The notes: generated from the sequence alone by a model not told the origin. A stretch of DNA of 64,000 bases from Paenibacillus piscarius (GCF_022234545.1 NZ_JAIEUI010000005.1:297168-361167), one strand, 5' to 3'. Positions 1 through 9,480 are shown, counted from the first letter of the stretch. Made by a program: numbers and translations.

Positions 1-193
1 TACTTTATTACATGTGTATGCAAATGAATGAGAGAGCACAATATCACAGCTGAAATAGCCCAGAGGTGAAATGTAATTTTGTGGAGTTAGAAAAAAGGCA
101 GACCTACACACCGTTTGAGCCTCAAAAAGAGTATATCAAACTATACCTACCATGTTTTCAGATTTTATAAACCACATTGGTCGTAGGTTAGCT

Positions 194-406
194 TTAAAAA
201 AAGGTATAATCAGGGCCAATTTTCGTGCAAGAGAAGACGAGTACTCTTTTGTGGTGGTGCGTGGGAACTTCGTCGTACTTATTCCCGTAGAAGGCGGCGG
301 CATACTCCTGACCATGCTTGCGAACGGAGTATGCCAGCAAATTCCCTACTCCATCCATAAATTGTATATGGTGTGAACGTAAGCTTACGTCTATTCCAAT
401 TAGCAT
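194..406 (-). pseudogene. IS110-family transposase N-terminal fragment
   Basis: The minus-strand reading frame begins with a GIDVS motif followed by HHIQFMDGVGNLLA, which resembles the N-terminal RuvC-like (DEDD) start of IS110/IS1111 transposases, where the first catalytic Asp sits in GxDV. After about 30 residues the similarity is lost and the frame ends near residue 70, against roughly 400 residues for the family, so this is a broken remnant. A CAGGAGG ribosome site lies about 18 bases upstream of the ATG at 406. I see no other piece of the transposase to the left. The assignment rests on the short N-terminal motif only. Confidence 0.4.
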
Positions 407-967
407 TGGTGATATGGAATTACCTCCTGTCGCAAATCAAATTAGGTGTGCCCATGGAAACCACCGACATCAGCCTCGTATTAGCACTTATCAGCAAACG
501 CCCGACAATACAGTATGTTACAACCCAGACGAAAGCGACGGCACTTCCAGCTGTTTGAACATAAGTGGTGTATCACGAATACCGGGCTTTTCACTGTAGT
601 ACCTGAAGGCCTGACACGCTAGTCAAGGCTTGTTCCGGAAGACGGAAGGAGGAAAAGAAATCTCCTGAGAGGATGCTTGTTGATCCCATTGTTCCACAGG
701 CAGGTATAGAAGTTTATAGTAGACGGAAGACGTTGAGACAGGGATCTAATAACGGCTATAGGGTATGTAGTTGTCAAAGAGCTCATAACAAAGATGGCAA
801 ACTCAAAATGAGCCAGGTTGCCCGCTAGCCCTGACTTCCGTTCTTCAGACTGCAGTACGGGTTCGGGCTATGCCCTCTTACCTGATGACATCGTCTCTTT
901 TCAGCTGCCGGATCAACTGAAAAAAGAACGAAATGATCTTACAAGTAAGATTATGAGGAGGATTGAC
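407..967. other. Gene-poor stretch upstream of the IS110 fragment
   Basis: No convincing coding region is visible. Short frames here overlap on both strands and show no domain or ribosome site. If the neighbouring fragment is IS110, this side corresponds to its noncoding end, which in IS110 elements encodes the bridge RNA; no such RNA can be demonstrated here. The last 150 bases are an in-frame extension of the next gene, but the AGGAGG site at 956-961 argues that the gene begins at 968. Confidence 0.3.
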
Positions 968-1969
968 ATGAAGAAACTTCCTATGTCAGAACAAAATTTA
1001 GTAACTACATATAATATTGATGCCAGTTTTCTTTCAATGGCAGCTAGTCATTATAAGCAAACGGCACCGTGGATATATGGTAATTTCATACAAATAAAAG
1101 GATTCAAAGGGACTTCTCAAAATTTCTTTTATGAGTCTCAACATGATCGGGATACACCCTTTTTTTCAATCCAAAGAATTTCGCGAGAGATAATCGGACG
1201 GAAGTGGAATAATATCATCGAGTTCGTAATCGATTGTGTTGATCTAGACTTTTATATTCTTTTATTGGTAAACAATAAATATTTATCAGTATCTGAAGCA
1301 TTTGGAATAACAGACTATTATCATGATATATTCATTTATGGGTATGACTTGGAAAAAGAAGTGTTTTATATTGCAGGGAATTTTACAAATGGAAAATATA
1401 TGAGAGTAACATGTTCGTTTTGTGAACTTAATGAAGCATATATTAACTTGGAAGATGATTTCTATGATTGGCTGTTTGGTGTAGTTTTATATAAATATCG
1501 TGAGAATGAATCACATAAAGTAGACCGTGACTTATGGAAACGAGTTAAATCTTTGCTTAAACATTATGTGGAATGTACTCATATGAGTGAGAATGATTAC
1601 GCAATTACTACTCATTATGACAGAGAGAACCTATTATTCGGGTACGACGTTTATCAAAATACTATTGAAATACTTGTAAACAACATGACTGTAAATGAGA
1701 ATATTGATATCAGGCCATTTCATTTATTTTTAGATCACAAAAAAATTATGCAAGAAAGATTTAAATATTTAAATGCAAATAAATATTTTGATCCTAGTGA
1801 ATTAGACTTAGTGAAAATCGAAAAAATAGTTGAAATGTCAGAAATACATCGAAATATTGCAATAAAATATAATTTAACTAAAGATAGGTCGGTTCTGGAA
1901 AGGTTGATAAATCTAATGAAACAATTTATCAACTATGAAAAAGAATACTACTTAAAAATAATAGGATAA
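968..1969 (+). CDS. Hypothetical protein, possible C39-like/BtrH-like fold
   Basis: A 333-residue protein that I do not recognise with certainty. The start at 968 was chosen because AGGAGG lies seven bases upstream; the frame stays open for 50 more codons upstream without another good ribosome site. The protein is rich in aromatic residues (many YY, FY and WxY pairs), has an early NIDASFLSMAASHY-type segment, and has no signal peptide or clear membrane segment. The overall look recalls the cysteine-protease-like BtrH_N proteins common beside Paenibacillus peptide-synthetase clusters, but no catalytic Cys-His pair can be assigned. It stands alone, just upstream of a recombinase fragment and outside the transposon. 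Confidence 0.5.
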   Translation: MKKLPMSEQNLVTTYNIDASFLSMAASHYKQTAPWIYGNFIQIKGFKGTSQNFFYESQHDRDTPFFSIQRISREIIGRKWNNIIEFVIDCVDLDFYILLLVNNKYLSVSEAFGITDYYHDIFIYGYDLEKEVFYIAGNFTNGKYMRVTCSFCELNEAYINLEDDFYDWLFGVVLYKYRENESHKVDRDLWKRVKSLLKHYVECTHMSENDYAITTHYDRENLLFGYDVYQNTIEILVNNMTVNENIDIRPFHLFLDHKKIMQERFKYLNANKYFDPSELDLVKIEKIVEMSEIHRNIAIKYNLTKDRSVLERLINLMKQFINYEKEYYLKIIG

Positions 1970-2040
1970 GAGAGGTCGGCGTTGTTCGAAAGTACGGAAG
2001 ACTACACCCATTCCTGCGTTAAGGGCAAGTAAGAATACAA

Positions 2041-2484
2041 TTAGAAATACTTGAGCGATTAACCATCCGTGAAACTGAAAATTTTATGTCATTCCTTGAT
2101 TATCAGCTTGGAAACAAGAAGCTTACGATTAATCGAAAATTATCCTCGTTAAAATCTTTGTTTGATTACCTTCAGAACAAAGATGAGACCAGTGACCTGA
2201 AGCCTTATATTCAACGTAATGTTATGGCCAAGATGGATCTTAATGCCGTTAAAGAAAGCCAGGAAACTATTGCAGACCGCATTGAAGGAAAGATTCTTAG
2301 AGAAGACGATTTTGAATCGTTCAGACAATTTGTAGCCCATGATTTTGGCGAAATGCATAAGGATAATAAACGGATTTTTACATTTCATCAATTCAACCGC
2401 GAACGCGATACTGCGATTGTTTCGTTGATATTAGGCTTTGGGCTTAGATTATCCGAGGTTGCTGGATTAATATGGATGACCTGG
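2041..2484 (+). pseudogene. Truncated XerS-like tyrosine recombinase
   Basis: The translated fragment, readable from about 2041 (QLEILERLTIRETENF), matches residues about 75-215 of the intact recombinase at 40367-41437, with roughly four fifths of residues identical by eye. It keeps the core-binding region and the first catalytic arginine box (GLRLSEVAG). The N-terminal about 75 residues are missing. A one-base shift just after SEVAGL changes frame to a reading with MDDLDT, and the Tn7-like element follows immediately. The missing C-terminal half (catalytic HxxR, H and Tyr) is not found beyond the right end at 41767, so the gene was already broken before, or was rearranged around, the insertion. 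Confidence 0.8.
2480..2484. repeat. 5-bp target-site duplication, left copy (CCTGG)
   Basis: CCTGG directly abuts the left terminal TGTACA and is repeated directly after the right terminal TGTACA at 41762-41766. A 5-bp duplication is the hallmark of Tn7-like transposition. Confidence 0.9.
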
Positions 2485-2625
2485 TGTACAGTGACACAAA
2501 GATTGCCCGGTTTAAAACCTTATTTAATAAGGTTTTTTTTATTTCAAGGGAAACTTAGTGTCATAAAATTGCGACACAAAGATTAACCCTTTAAGGGAGA
2601 TTGACACCAAACTTACCCCTTTTAA
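2485..2625. promoter_or_regulatory. Left transposon end with TnsB-type binding repeats
   Basis: After the terminal TGTACA, copies of GACACAAAGATT-like sequence are visible at 2492, 2573 and 2603 (the last two exactly 30 bp apart), plus one inverted copy (AAACTTAGTGTCA) at 2551-2563. The same motif is repeated at the right end, so these are inferred transposase recognition sites. Confidence 0.8.
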
Positions 2626-2779
2626 GGAATTTGTAATATATGAAGGAGAGTCAAATTAACTTAACTAGAATTTTTACAACAATAAGTTTACATTCGACAA
2701 AAATAGACTATTATCGATAAAGGATTTTCGCGATTGCTGAAGAATTATGATGTAAATATTTATAAAAAAGAGGCGCAAT

Positions 2780-3430
2780 ATGTATAAACCAATTATTCAT
2801 AATAACCTTTGGATAAATAGATGGTACGTATTTAGTAAAAAGCTAAACCGTGAAGTTATTTTATATGGGCCGCTAGAATACGATCATTGGGTGCTAATCG
2901 AAATGGATCCATTAGTAACTAATTATTGTGAAAAACCATTAGAAATTAGTCATTCATATTTTGGAAAACCAGATAAGGCATTAATCGATATGTGGGTTGA
3001 GAAAAACAAAAAAGAGGAGTTTATAAGTATAACGTATACCCAAACTATTGAAAGGGATAATAAGCAATTTAGTAGTGACACATTTGAAAAAATTAATTCA
3101 ATCAAACTTTGGACGCAAGCAAATAATAAGAATCATAAAGTTATAACTGATCACAACGTATATTCAAACTCCATTTTATTAGACAATTTAAAACTATTAC
3201 TTCCTTACAATTATCCCATAAGTACTATTAATCCAGGATTAAAAAAGAAAATAGTTGATTGTATCAGCGGAGGAGTTCAAAACCTATTAGATTTAGAAGC
3301 TCGTATTGCCATTGATGATGATCCATTCGAAATTCAAAAGACCATATACATGCTCATAATTAATAAACTCGTTTTGAGCAATATAGATATGAAGCCAATT
3401 GGTCCTGAAACAGAGGTGTATTTGGTATGA
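2780..3430 (+). CDS. tnsA: TnsA-like heteromeric transposase endonuclease subunit
   Basis: A 216-residue protein at the usual position ahead of tnsB. The N-terminal half fits the TnsA endonuclease domain: a basic start (NRWYVFSKKLNREV), the LEYDHWVLIEMDP helix with its acidic residue, and ALIDMWV carrying the expected aspartate. TnsA normally cuts the 5' ends of the transposon so that it moves by cut-and-paste together with TnsB. The third catalytic block, usually of the form FxEVKY, reads FISITY here, so the conserved glutamate/glutamine and lysine are absent. The enzyme may therefore be cleavage-defective, or the lysine may be supplied from elsewhere. The C-terminal region SILLDNLKLLLPY resembles the TnsB/TnsC-contacting part. 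Its stop overlaps the tnsB start (ATGA). Confidence 0.8.
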   Translation: MYKPIIHNNLWINRWYVFSKKLNREVILYGPLEYDHWVLIEMDPLVTNYCEKPLEISHSYFGKPDKALIDMWVEKNKKEEFISITYTQTIERDNKQFSSDTFEKINSIKLWTQANNKNHKVITDHNVYSNSILLDNLKLLLPYNYPISTINPGLKKKIVDCISGGVQNLLDLEARIAIDDDPFEIQKTIYMLIINKLVLSNIDMKPIGPETEVYLV

Positions 3431-5406
3431 GCAAAAAACGTTTATTAGAGATGTTTAGAACAGAAGAAAAATATCTGGACATATCCAATTGGCCAATCGT
3501 AAATAAATCAGCGCTTGATCCAGAAAATCAGAAATTATTTGAACGACGGGAACTTGCAGTTAGTTTATATATGGAGCAAAAGTTAACCAATCAAGAAATT
3601 AAAGAGTCTACTGGTATTGATGAAAAAGAAATTCGTCGTCTTATAAAGAGATGTTTAATTTGGGATGATTCTACAAATATAATATGGGGATTTCGGGCCT
3701 TGATCCCACAAAAGAGAATCTCAAATTACGAAAGAAAACAAACCACTTCTTCAAGCAAACAGCAAAACACCAACTTTAATGGGGCATTCACGAAATTGAT
3801 GAATGACTATCCTGTAATAAAAGAAAAAATAACATCAGCCTATCTTCGTAAAACAGGAAGAAAGAAGGAACCTCATCTTGTAAGAGGTATTGATATACAT
3901 TCATATTTCTTAACTCTTTGTAAGAAAATCGGTTTATGTGAGACAGACTACCCCTTTAATACTGCAGATGGTGGCAAGCGAGCATTGTATCGATATTTCA
4001 AAGTTATTGAATCAACTCATTTCAGTTCTACTGCCAGTCTTTACGGATCAGAAGCCTCAAGGAATTCTAAAAGAATTGATTCACAATCTAATACGCAAAG
4101 CCTCCTCTTATATCGCCCCTACCAACGAGTTCAGTTTGATGGACACCGAATTGATGCAATGTTTACCATTACGTATAAAACACCGGAAGGAGATTGGGTG
4201 ACTGACACCATCGAGCGTATTTGGTTGCTTGCTATTATTGACGTGGCTACAAGAACTATACTCGGGTACCATATCAGTCTGAATAAAGAATATACGCAGT
4301 TCGATGTTCTTCAGTGTATTAAGAAAGCAATAATGCCTTACACCAAGAGAACATTAACTATTGATGGATTGCAATATCTACCATCAGGAGGTTTTCCTTC
4401 TTCAGTTATACCTCAAACAGAGTGGGCTTGTTGGAATGAGTTTAGTTGCGACAATGCAAAAGCTAATTTATCACAAATGGTTCGTGATAGGTTATATCAG
4501 GTAGTTGATTGTAGAATTAACCCAGGACCGGCCGGCGTCCCAGAATTTAGAGGAATTATTGAAAGGTTTTTCCGGACGTTAGAAAACCGTGGGTATCACA
4601 ATTTAGTGAGCACAACTGGAAGTCATCCAAAAGATCCACTTCGAAATAACCCGGAGCAAGCTGCTAAAAAATTCGAAATATCTTTAGAAGACTTGGAAGA
4701 ACTTACCGATGTATTAATTTCCGATTACAACGGAACACGTCACAGTGGAATTGATAATTTTTCGCCTCTCGAATTAATGAAGCAACGAATTGAGCAAAGA
4801 GGCATGATTCCACGAACTTTAGAGCCCCTAAAACGAAAAGATGTCGTTTTCTTTACACTTCATCTAAAAAGAAAAATAAGAGGAGATGTCAAGAAGGGGA
4901 AACGCCCATTTATTCATTATGAAGGTGCAGATTACAAAAGTAGTGTGCTCTCCAACAGTCCAGCTTTAATTGGAAAGGAATTAACATTAGTTATTAATAC
5001 TGATGATCTACGAGTTATCCGTGCATTTTTAGCTGATGGAAGCGAATTTGGTTATCTCACAGCAACTGGGAAATGGGGAGTAACACCACATTCTTTAGTT
5101 GAGCGTAAGGCTATAAATAAATTAAAAGCTAACGGGGAAATTTACTTTAATACCTACCAAAACCCAATGGTAATTTACGATGATTATATCAAGAAAAGAA
5201 GTATTAAGAATAAACGATTTAGAAACCAATATGCAGAGATCCTGCGTAAAACGCGAGAAGAGGAACGACAGCTTGAAACTCAGAAATATGTAGGAGGATT
5301 AGAGCAACCATCAATTGTCCAGGAACAAGCTTCTGATAAAGATGTTTTAAAGGAGCAAGTAGTTAGTAACACTATAAAAAAACCACTAAAAACTTTTAAT
5401 TTTTAA
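3427..5406 (+). CDS. tnsB: TnsB-like DDE transposase
   Basis: A 659-residue retroviral-integrase-fold transposase, the strand-transfer subunit that recognises the transposon ends and joins 3' ends to the target. An N-terminal helix-turn-helix region (LTNQEIKESTGIDEKEIRRLIKR, about residues 57-80) precedes the rve core. Catalytic acidic residues are visible at D238 (VQFDGHRID), D342 (SCDNAKAN) and E379 (IIERFFRTL), giving the D-D-36-E spacing typical of the family. A C-terminal Mu-type beta-barrel region (residues about 480-560) and a charged tail follow; the tail is where TnsB proteins bind TnsC. Length matches other TnsB proteins. It is translationally coupled to tnsA and followed 15 bp later by tnsC. 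Confidence 0.95.
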   Translation: MSKKRLLEMFRTEEKYLDISNWPIVNKSALDPENQKLFERRELAVSLYMEQKLTNQEIKESTGIDEKEIRRLIKRCLIWDDSTNIIWGFRALIPQKRISNYERKQTTSSSKQQNTNFNGAFTKLMNDYPVIKEKITSAYLRKTGRKKEPHLVRGIDIHSYFLTLCKKIGLCETDYPFNTADGGKRALYRYFKVIESTHFSSTASLYGSEASRNSKRIDSQSNTQSLLLYRPYQRVQFDGHRIDAMFTITYKTPEGDWVTDTIERIWLLAIIDVATRTILGYHISLNKEYTQFDVLQCIKKAIMPYTKRTLTIDGLQYLPSGGFPSSVIPQTEWACWNEFSCDNAKANLSQMVRDRLYQVVDCRINPGPAGVPEFRGIIERFFRTLENRGYHNLVSTTGSHPKDPLRNNPEQAAKKFEISLEDLEELTDVLISDYNGTRHSGIDNFSPLELMKQRIEQRGMIPRTLEPLKRKDVVFFTLHLKRKIRGDVKKGKRPFIHYEGADYKSSVLSNSPALIGKELTLVINTDDLRVIRAFLADGSEFGYLTATGKWGVTPHSLVERKAINKLKANGEIYFNTYQNPMVIYDDYIKKRSIKNKRFRNQYAEILRKTREEERQLETQKYVGGLEQPSIVQEQASDKDVLKEQVVSNTIKKPLKTFNF

Positions 5407-5421
5407 GTTGGAGATGCAGAT

Positions 5422-6396
5422 ATGAGACAAACAATCCGCCCTTATTTGCCTAAAGGGAGCCATCCAATTGAAAGGGCAACATACCTTATAGGTACTCAAG
5501 AAGTTTCAAGAATGTACGATGAAATCAAACAATGGATAGATAATCGATCACCTGGAGGTCTCGCATTTGGTCGACCCCGTCTAGGGAAATCAAGAGCAAT
5601 TAGATATTTGACTCAAGCCCTACCATTAGACTTTGGTGAGAACTTGCCTATCTATCATTTATTATGCGATTTGGGCAACAAAACAATGAATGAGAATAAA
5701 TATTTGGAAGAGCTATTGGTTGGGGTAGGGCACGATATACCCTTTACCGGAAAAACTATTGTGAAGAGAGATCGATTGATTAAGTTTCTACTTGAAAAAG
5801 CTCAAATTTCAGGGACATATCGTATTATTTTTTTTATTGACGACGCTCAAAGTCTTGTAGAGTTACAATACGATATTTTAATGGATATTTTCAACAAATT
5901 AGAAGCTCATGGAATTAGTTTTACAGTGATTTTGGTTGGACAAGAGGAGCTTGAATATCAACGAACAGCATTCCTACGTGCAAAAAAAGCCCAGATTGTT
6001 GGACGGTTTATGGTCCATCAGTATAAATTTTCAGGAATTAAAAATATCGATGAAATTGAGACCTGCTTAGACGGGTACGATATTGATTCTGAGTATCCGG
6101 TTGGCAGTGGTTGGTCATATACAAAGTTTTACTTTCCTTATTCATATGAGGATGGTTTTAGACTGAAAAAATTTTCAAAAGATATTTACGAGATTTTTAG
6201 TGAACTGAGAGTTAGTAATGGATTGAAAGGAAAGTTTGAGATTCCAATGCAATATTTTACGCTTTCTGTTGAATACGTGCTGAAGAAATATGGAATTGAT
6301 GGGCAAGCATTGGAGACATTATCAAAAATTCATTGGGAAGAAGCTATTCGAAAATCGGGTTATATTGAAAATGAAGTATACATGGAAATTTTATAA
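5422..6396 (+). CDS. tnsC: TnsC/TniB-like AAA+ ATPase
   Basis: A 324-residue AAA+ regulator that assembles on target DNA and links the TniQ/TnsD target selector to the TnsAB transposase. Walker A is GRPRLGKS at residues 50-57 and Walker B is IIFFIDDAQ near residue 140. A sensor-like VGQEEL segment follows, then an arginine-containing stretch (FLRAKKAQIVGRF). The size is close to TniB and small TnsC proteins, smaller than the 555-residue TnsC of Tn7 itself. GGAGATG-type ribosome spacing follows the tnsB stop. It is the third gene of the transposition operon and shows no sign of damage. Confidence 0.93.
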   Translation: MRQTIRPYLPKGSHPIERATYLIGTQEVSRMYDEIKQWIDNRSPGGLAFGRPRLGKSRAIRYLTQALPLDFGENLPIYHLLCDLGNKTMNENKYLEELLVGVGHDIPFTGKTIVKRDRLIKFLLEKAQISGTYRIIFFIDDAQSLVELQYDILMDIFNKLEAHGISFTVILVGQEELEYQRTAFLRAKKAQIVGRFMVHQYKFSGIKNIDEIETCLDGYDIDSEYPVGSGWSYTKFYFPYSYEDGFRLKKFSKDIYEIFSELRVSNGLKGKFEIPMQYFTLSVEYVLKKYGIDGQALETLSKIHWEEAIRKSGYIENEVYMEIL

Positions 6397-6414
6397 AGCA
6401 GGTGATTATTTGAT

Positions 6415-7980
6415 ATGGCAAAAATCATTAATCTTGAAAATAGTCCCAGCATAAAATCCAGTTCTAATTGCTGTTGGAGAGCAGATTGGATATCTCCGTT
6501 GGAGTCTCCATGGGGAGTATTTCAAAAATTTAAGCACGCTAATGAAGCAGACATGAAAGACATTCTTCAACTCTTTGGCAATGATTACGTTAAAAAAATA
6601 AAAAATCCTACATCCTATAAATTTAGAGACTTGATAACTCTTTCTGCTTTCAACCGAGAGAAGCTTTCTGAAGTATTAAAATATGACATTGTATCAGAAA
6701 ATGAAAAGGACTTGAAGAAAATTTTCGGAGTGATGCCCGATTGGGGTTATAGTGGTCCAAAGAAGTTTAAACGACCCATTTATCTTCGAAAAGATTTGGC
6801 TTTTTGCGAACAATGTATGAAAAAGGGATATCATAGTTTGTTGCATCAGTTTCAATTACTAAGCCTATGCCCATTTCATTTAACACCGTTGAAACATGAG
6901 TGTCCGGCATGCCACACTAAAATACCCTATATGTTGTTATGTAATGAATTTAATGCACCGTTTGTGTGTAAGTGCGGTCATCATTTTTTATCGAATGTAG
7001 AAAATTCTCTAATCCATTGGGAACAAACTTCAATAGAAGAGATGAAATATGAAGTAGTAAGGGGATGGATGGATTTAAATTCTTCGCAAATTTATTGCCT
7101 ACAAAATCTATTTATTGATCCAAATCTTAATTGGGAACTGCTCCCTAATGCTTTGGAAAAAGTTTACGGATTGATAAATGATAAAGATGGAGTAAACAGT
7201 AATCAATTAGATCAGTATAAACATTATGTAATCAAAAGTTCAAATTGTATTGAGAACATAAGAGGATTAAAGGAAAAGTACGATCATCAATTCTATACTA
7301 AAAAACACTTCTCTAATATGAATGAGGACTATATAACGAAATTAAAATATAAAGAATTTGTTCAGGAAATAAATAAGGCGTTTGAACTCACAATTAGTGG
7401 TTTTGCAAAACATATCCGTCAAAAACTCTCGGTACATAAAACTTGCATAAAGCGACTTCATGGTACCCTTCAGGGGGAAAATAATGATCCTATCTGCCCT
7501 TACGCGTACGCCTATCTGAATTGGCGGTATTCATTTCAAGAGTACTTTCTTCTAAAGGGAGTAGATAATTATAGAAGGCCATTGGTTGGGGAGAAAAATT
7601 ATTTGTGGTTTCCTTCCTACTTTTCACATCAACTTGAAGATTTATTTGACTACATGAACAAAAAGGACGTTATTACTGAGAAAAGTAGAGCCTCCATAAA
7701 ATGGGGACTTAATCGAATTATCATTCACTTTGCTTATTATTACTTTTTGAATTGGTTAGACAAAGCAAAGGAACTTTCTGAAAGACATATAATTGTAGGT
7801 ACCATTCCATTTGAATGGAATGATGTTCCATATTTTATTCTTAAACTACCCCAATCAAAGAACGAGAACTATGAGTTTCATTGGTGGAAAGCGATGAATG
7901 AGGAAATTAAATCACCTATAAAATGTCCATTCAACTCAATTAAGAAGAGAAAAAAGCACAATAAGATGGCTGCAAATTAA
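6415..7980 (+). CDS. tniQ: TniQ/TnsD-family target selection protein
   Basis: A 521-residue protein with the TniQ zinc-binding region at about residues 125-205: CEQCMKKGYHS, a CPFH knuckle, CPACH and CKCGHH. TniQ/TnsD proteins choose the insertion site by binding a specific attachment sequence and recruiting TnsC. This is the only TniQ homologue in the element, there is no TnsE-like gene and no Cascade or Cas12 gene, so target choice is presumably by direct DNA binding. The element lies in a xerS-like gene fragment, which makes that gene a candidate attachment site. The C-terminal half is less conserved and probably carries the DNA-binding specificity. An intrinsic terminator begins at the base after its stop codon. 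Confidence 0.92.
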   Translation: MAKIINLENSPSIKSSSNCCWRADWISPLESPWGVFQKFKHANEADMKDILQLFGNDYVKKIKNPTSYKFRDLITLSAFNREKLSEVLKYDIVSENEKDLKKIFGVMPDWGYSGPKKFKRPIYLRKDLAFCEQCMKKGYHSLLHQFQLLSLCPFHLTPLKHECPACHTKIPYMLLCNEFNAPFVCKCGHHFLSNVENSLIHWEQTSIEEMKYEVVRGWMDLNSSQIYCLQNLFIDPNLNWELLPNALEKVYGLINDKDGVNSNQLDQYKHYVIKSSNCIENIRGLKEKYDHQFYTKKHFSNMNEDYITKLKYKEFVQEINKAFELTISGFAKHIRQKLSVHKTCIKRLHGTLQGENNDPICPYAYAYLNWRYSFQEYFLLKGVDNYRRPLVGEKNYLWFPSYFSHQLEDLFDYMNKKDVITEKSRASIKWGLNRIIIHFAYYYFLNWLDKAKELSERHIIVGTIPFEWNDVPYFILKLPQSKNENYEFHWWKAMNEEIKSPIKCPFNSIKKRKKHNKMAAN

Positions 7981-8015
7981 GAATGACGCAATCAGGATGA
8001 TTGCGTCATTCTTTT
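7981..8015. terminator. Bidirectional intrinsic terminator after tniQ
   Basis: GAATGACGCAAT (7981-7992) pairs perfectly with ATTGCGTCATTC (8000-8011) around a 7-base loop and is followed by a short T run. It ends the tns operon and overlaps the last codons of the convergent XRE gene. Confidence 0.88.
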
Positions 8016-8347
8016 ATGAGACTTATTGTATCCTTCATAATTCGTGAAATGGTTTTAAGATCTTCAATATGTAGACTTAAAAGCATAATTTCAATTTTCT
8101 CAATTAATTCACGTTTCTCAGAGTGTACTCCCTTTTTCGTATAGATAAATAATTCATCAGGAGAAATCTTTAAAGCTTCAGAAATTTTATAAACCATTTC
8201 CAACGTAGTATTAATTTCGCCTCGTTCAATCCTCCCAAGATAGGAAGGGTCAATAGAAAGAATTTCGCCTAGTTGCTCTTGAGTTAGAAGAGCTGCCTTC
8301 CGATGTTTTCTTATTTTCATACCGAATTCTAGAAAGGAATTAGACAC
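8006..8347 (-). CDS. XRE-family helix-turn-helix regulator
   Basis: A 113-residue protein with one HTH_3 domain at about residues 10-65 (GMKIRKHRKAALLTQEQLGE through LKISPDELF) and a short charged C-terminal helix. Such proteins bind operator DNA as dimers. It is transcribed toward the tns operon, convergent with it, and divergent from the DGQHR gene 132 bp away. It is placed to control its own promoter and that of the first cargo gene, much like regulators next to transposition or restriction-control genes. Its target is an inference. Confidence 0.85.
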   Translation of the reverse strand: MSNSFLEFGMKIRKHRKAALLTQEQLGEILSIDPSYLGRIERGEINTTLEMVYKISEALKISPDELFIYTKKGVHSEKRELIEKIEIMLLSLHIEDLKTISRIMKDTISLIKE

Positions 8348-8479
8348 TATAGACTCACCTCTCTATAAGAGTAGGCAAGTGCGATTATTGAGTGAAGTAC
8401 ACTTACTACCTTTTACCATTTGTAAAAAGGTCATATATAACCTAATATGAGAGAAAACGAAACTAAAGGGAGAAATACA

Positions 8480-9466
8480 ATGGCTCAATTGCCTCAACAC
8501 CATGTTATAGAGAATGTATTACAGTCTAAAATGCGTGGAAAAGTAACCTATCAAGGGAACCTGTTGGCATCAACCACACTTCAATTAACGTATGTTAAGC
8601 CTTATGATCATCCATCAGGCAAAGGTTATCAAAGACCGGTAGATAATAAGCGTTGCAATGATTTTGCGATGTATTTGTCAAAAGGAGAAAATGCTCTTTT
8701 TACTCCCATCTTATTGAATGCAGAATCTCACTGGGTGTTTGCCCCATATGATAAGAATCGTCCAACTTTTGGACGTCTTCTTTGCAAGAATAAAGCTTCA
8801 TTAATGGATGGACAACATCGTTTAGGCGGAATAAAAAGGTACACGCAAGATACTAATTCAGAACTGCAGGTACCTTTTTTAGCATTTCATTACTTAGACG
8901 AAGATGAAGAAATTCAATTATTCGATGCAATAAATACGAAAGCTAAGGGCATAGGAAGCTCTTTAAGTCGATATTTAAAAAGGGGTGTAGATGATAATAG
9001 CTGGATTGCAACAGAATTAATCATTAATGGTGATAGTCCATTTCATTTTATCGGAACCTTAACAGGAAAAAGAAATGCCGGAAAACATGTAACTCTTCAA
9101 AATTTATATAAGATCCTTGATATACTTTTCAAGAGTCCTGAGGTATCTCAACTAACGAAAGAAAAAAAACTAATGTTGGCAGTCGTTTTCTTTAACTGCA
9201 TTAAAGAAAACTATAATAAAGAATGGCTCGATTATAAAAATTATCGCCTAACGCATATTGTATGTCTGAACGCATTTGCATTTGCAGGTGCAAAATTATT
9301 TTTAAATATAGTAAGACAGTCTTCAAAGCATACGCCTTATGAAGAAATTACTAAAAACATCAAGAAAATTAGAGGGATAGATTGGTCTTCAGATGGACCT
9401 TTAAAGTATATAAAAGGCATTAGCGGTTCAAAATCATTAGCTGCAGACATGATTTCAATGTTTTAG
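8480..9466 (+). CDS. DndB-like DGQHR-domain protein
   Basis: A 328-residue protein with the diagnostic DGQHR motif at residues 110-114 (LMDGQHRLGGI), followed by VPFLAFHYLDEDEEIQLFDAIN, the hallmark of the DGQHR/DndB family. DndB proteins repress or modulate DNA phosphorothioation operons, but orphan DGQHR proteins occur widely in defence islands. No dndCDE or dptFGH gene is present, so its partner is unknown. The start at 8480 was chosen because AAAGGGAG lies upstream at normal spacing; an upstream in-frame ATG at 8447 lacks a good site. It is divergent from the XRE regulator and convergent with the Ntn-hydrolase-like gene, sharing a terminator. Confidence 0.85.
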   Translation: MAQLPQHHVIENVLQSKMRGKVTYQGNLLASTTLQLTYVKPYDHPSGKGYQRPVDNKRCNDFAMYLSKGENALFTPILLNAESHWVFAPYDKNRPTFGRLLCKNKASLMDGQHRLGGIKRYTQDTNSELQVPFLAFHYLDEDEEIQLFDAINTKAKGIGSSLSRYLKRGVDDNSWIATELIINGDSPFHFIGTLTGKRNAGKHVTLQNLYKILDILFKSPEVSQLTKEKKLMLAVVFFNCIKENYNKEWLDYKNYRLTHIVCLNAFAFAGAKLFLNIVRQSSKHTPYEEITKNIKKIRGIDWSSDGPLKYIKGISGSKSLAADMISMF

Positions 9467-9480
9467 TGGACTCATGTAAA

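Noticed and set aside
2780..7980. CRISPR-associated transposon (CAST)
   Set aside because: No Cascade or Cas12k gene and no CRISPR array lies in the element.
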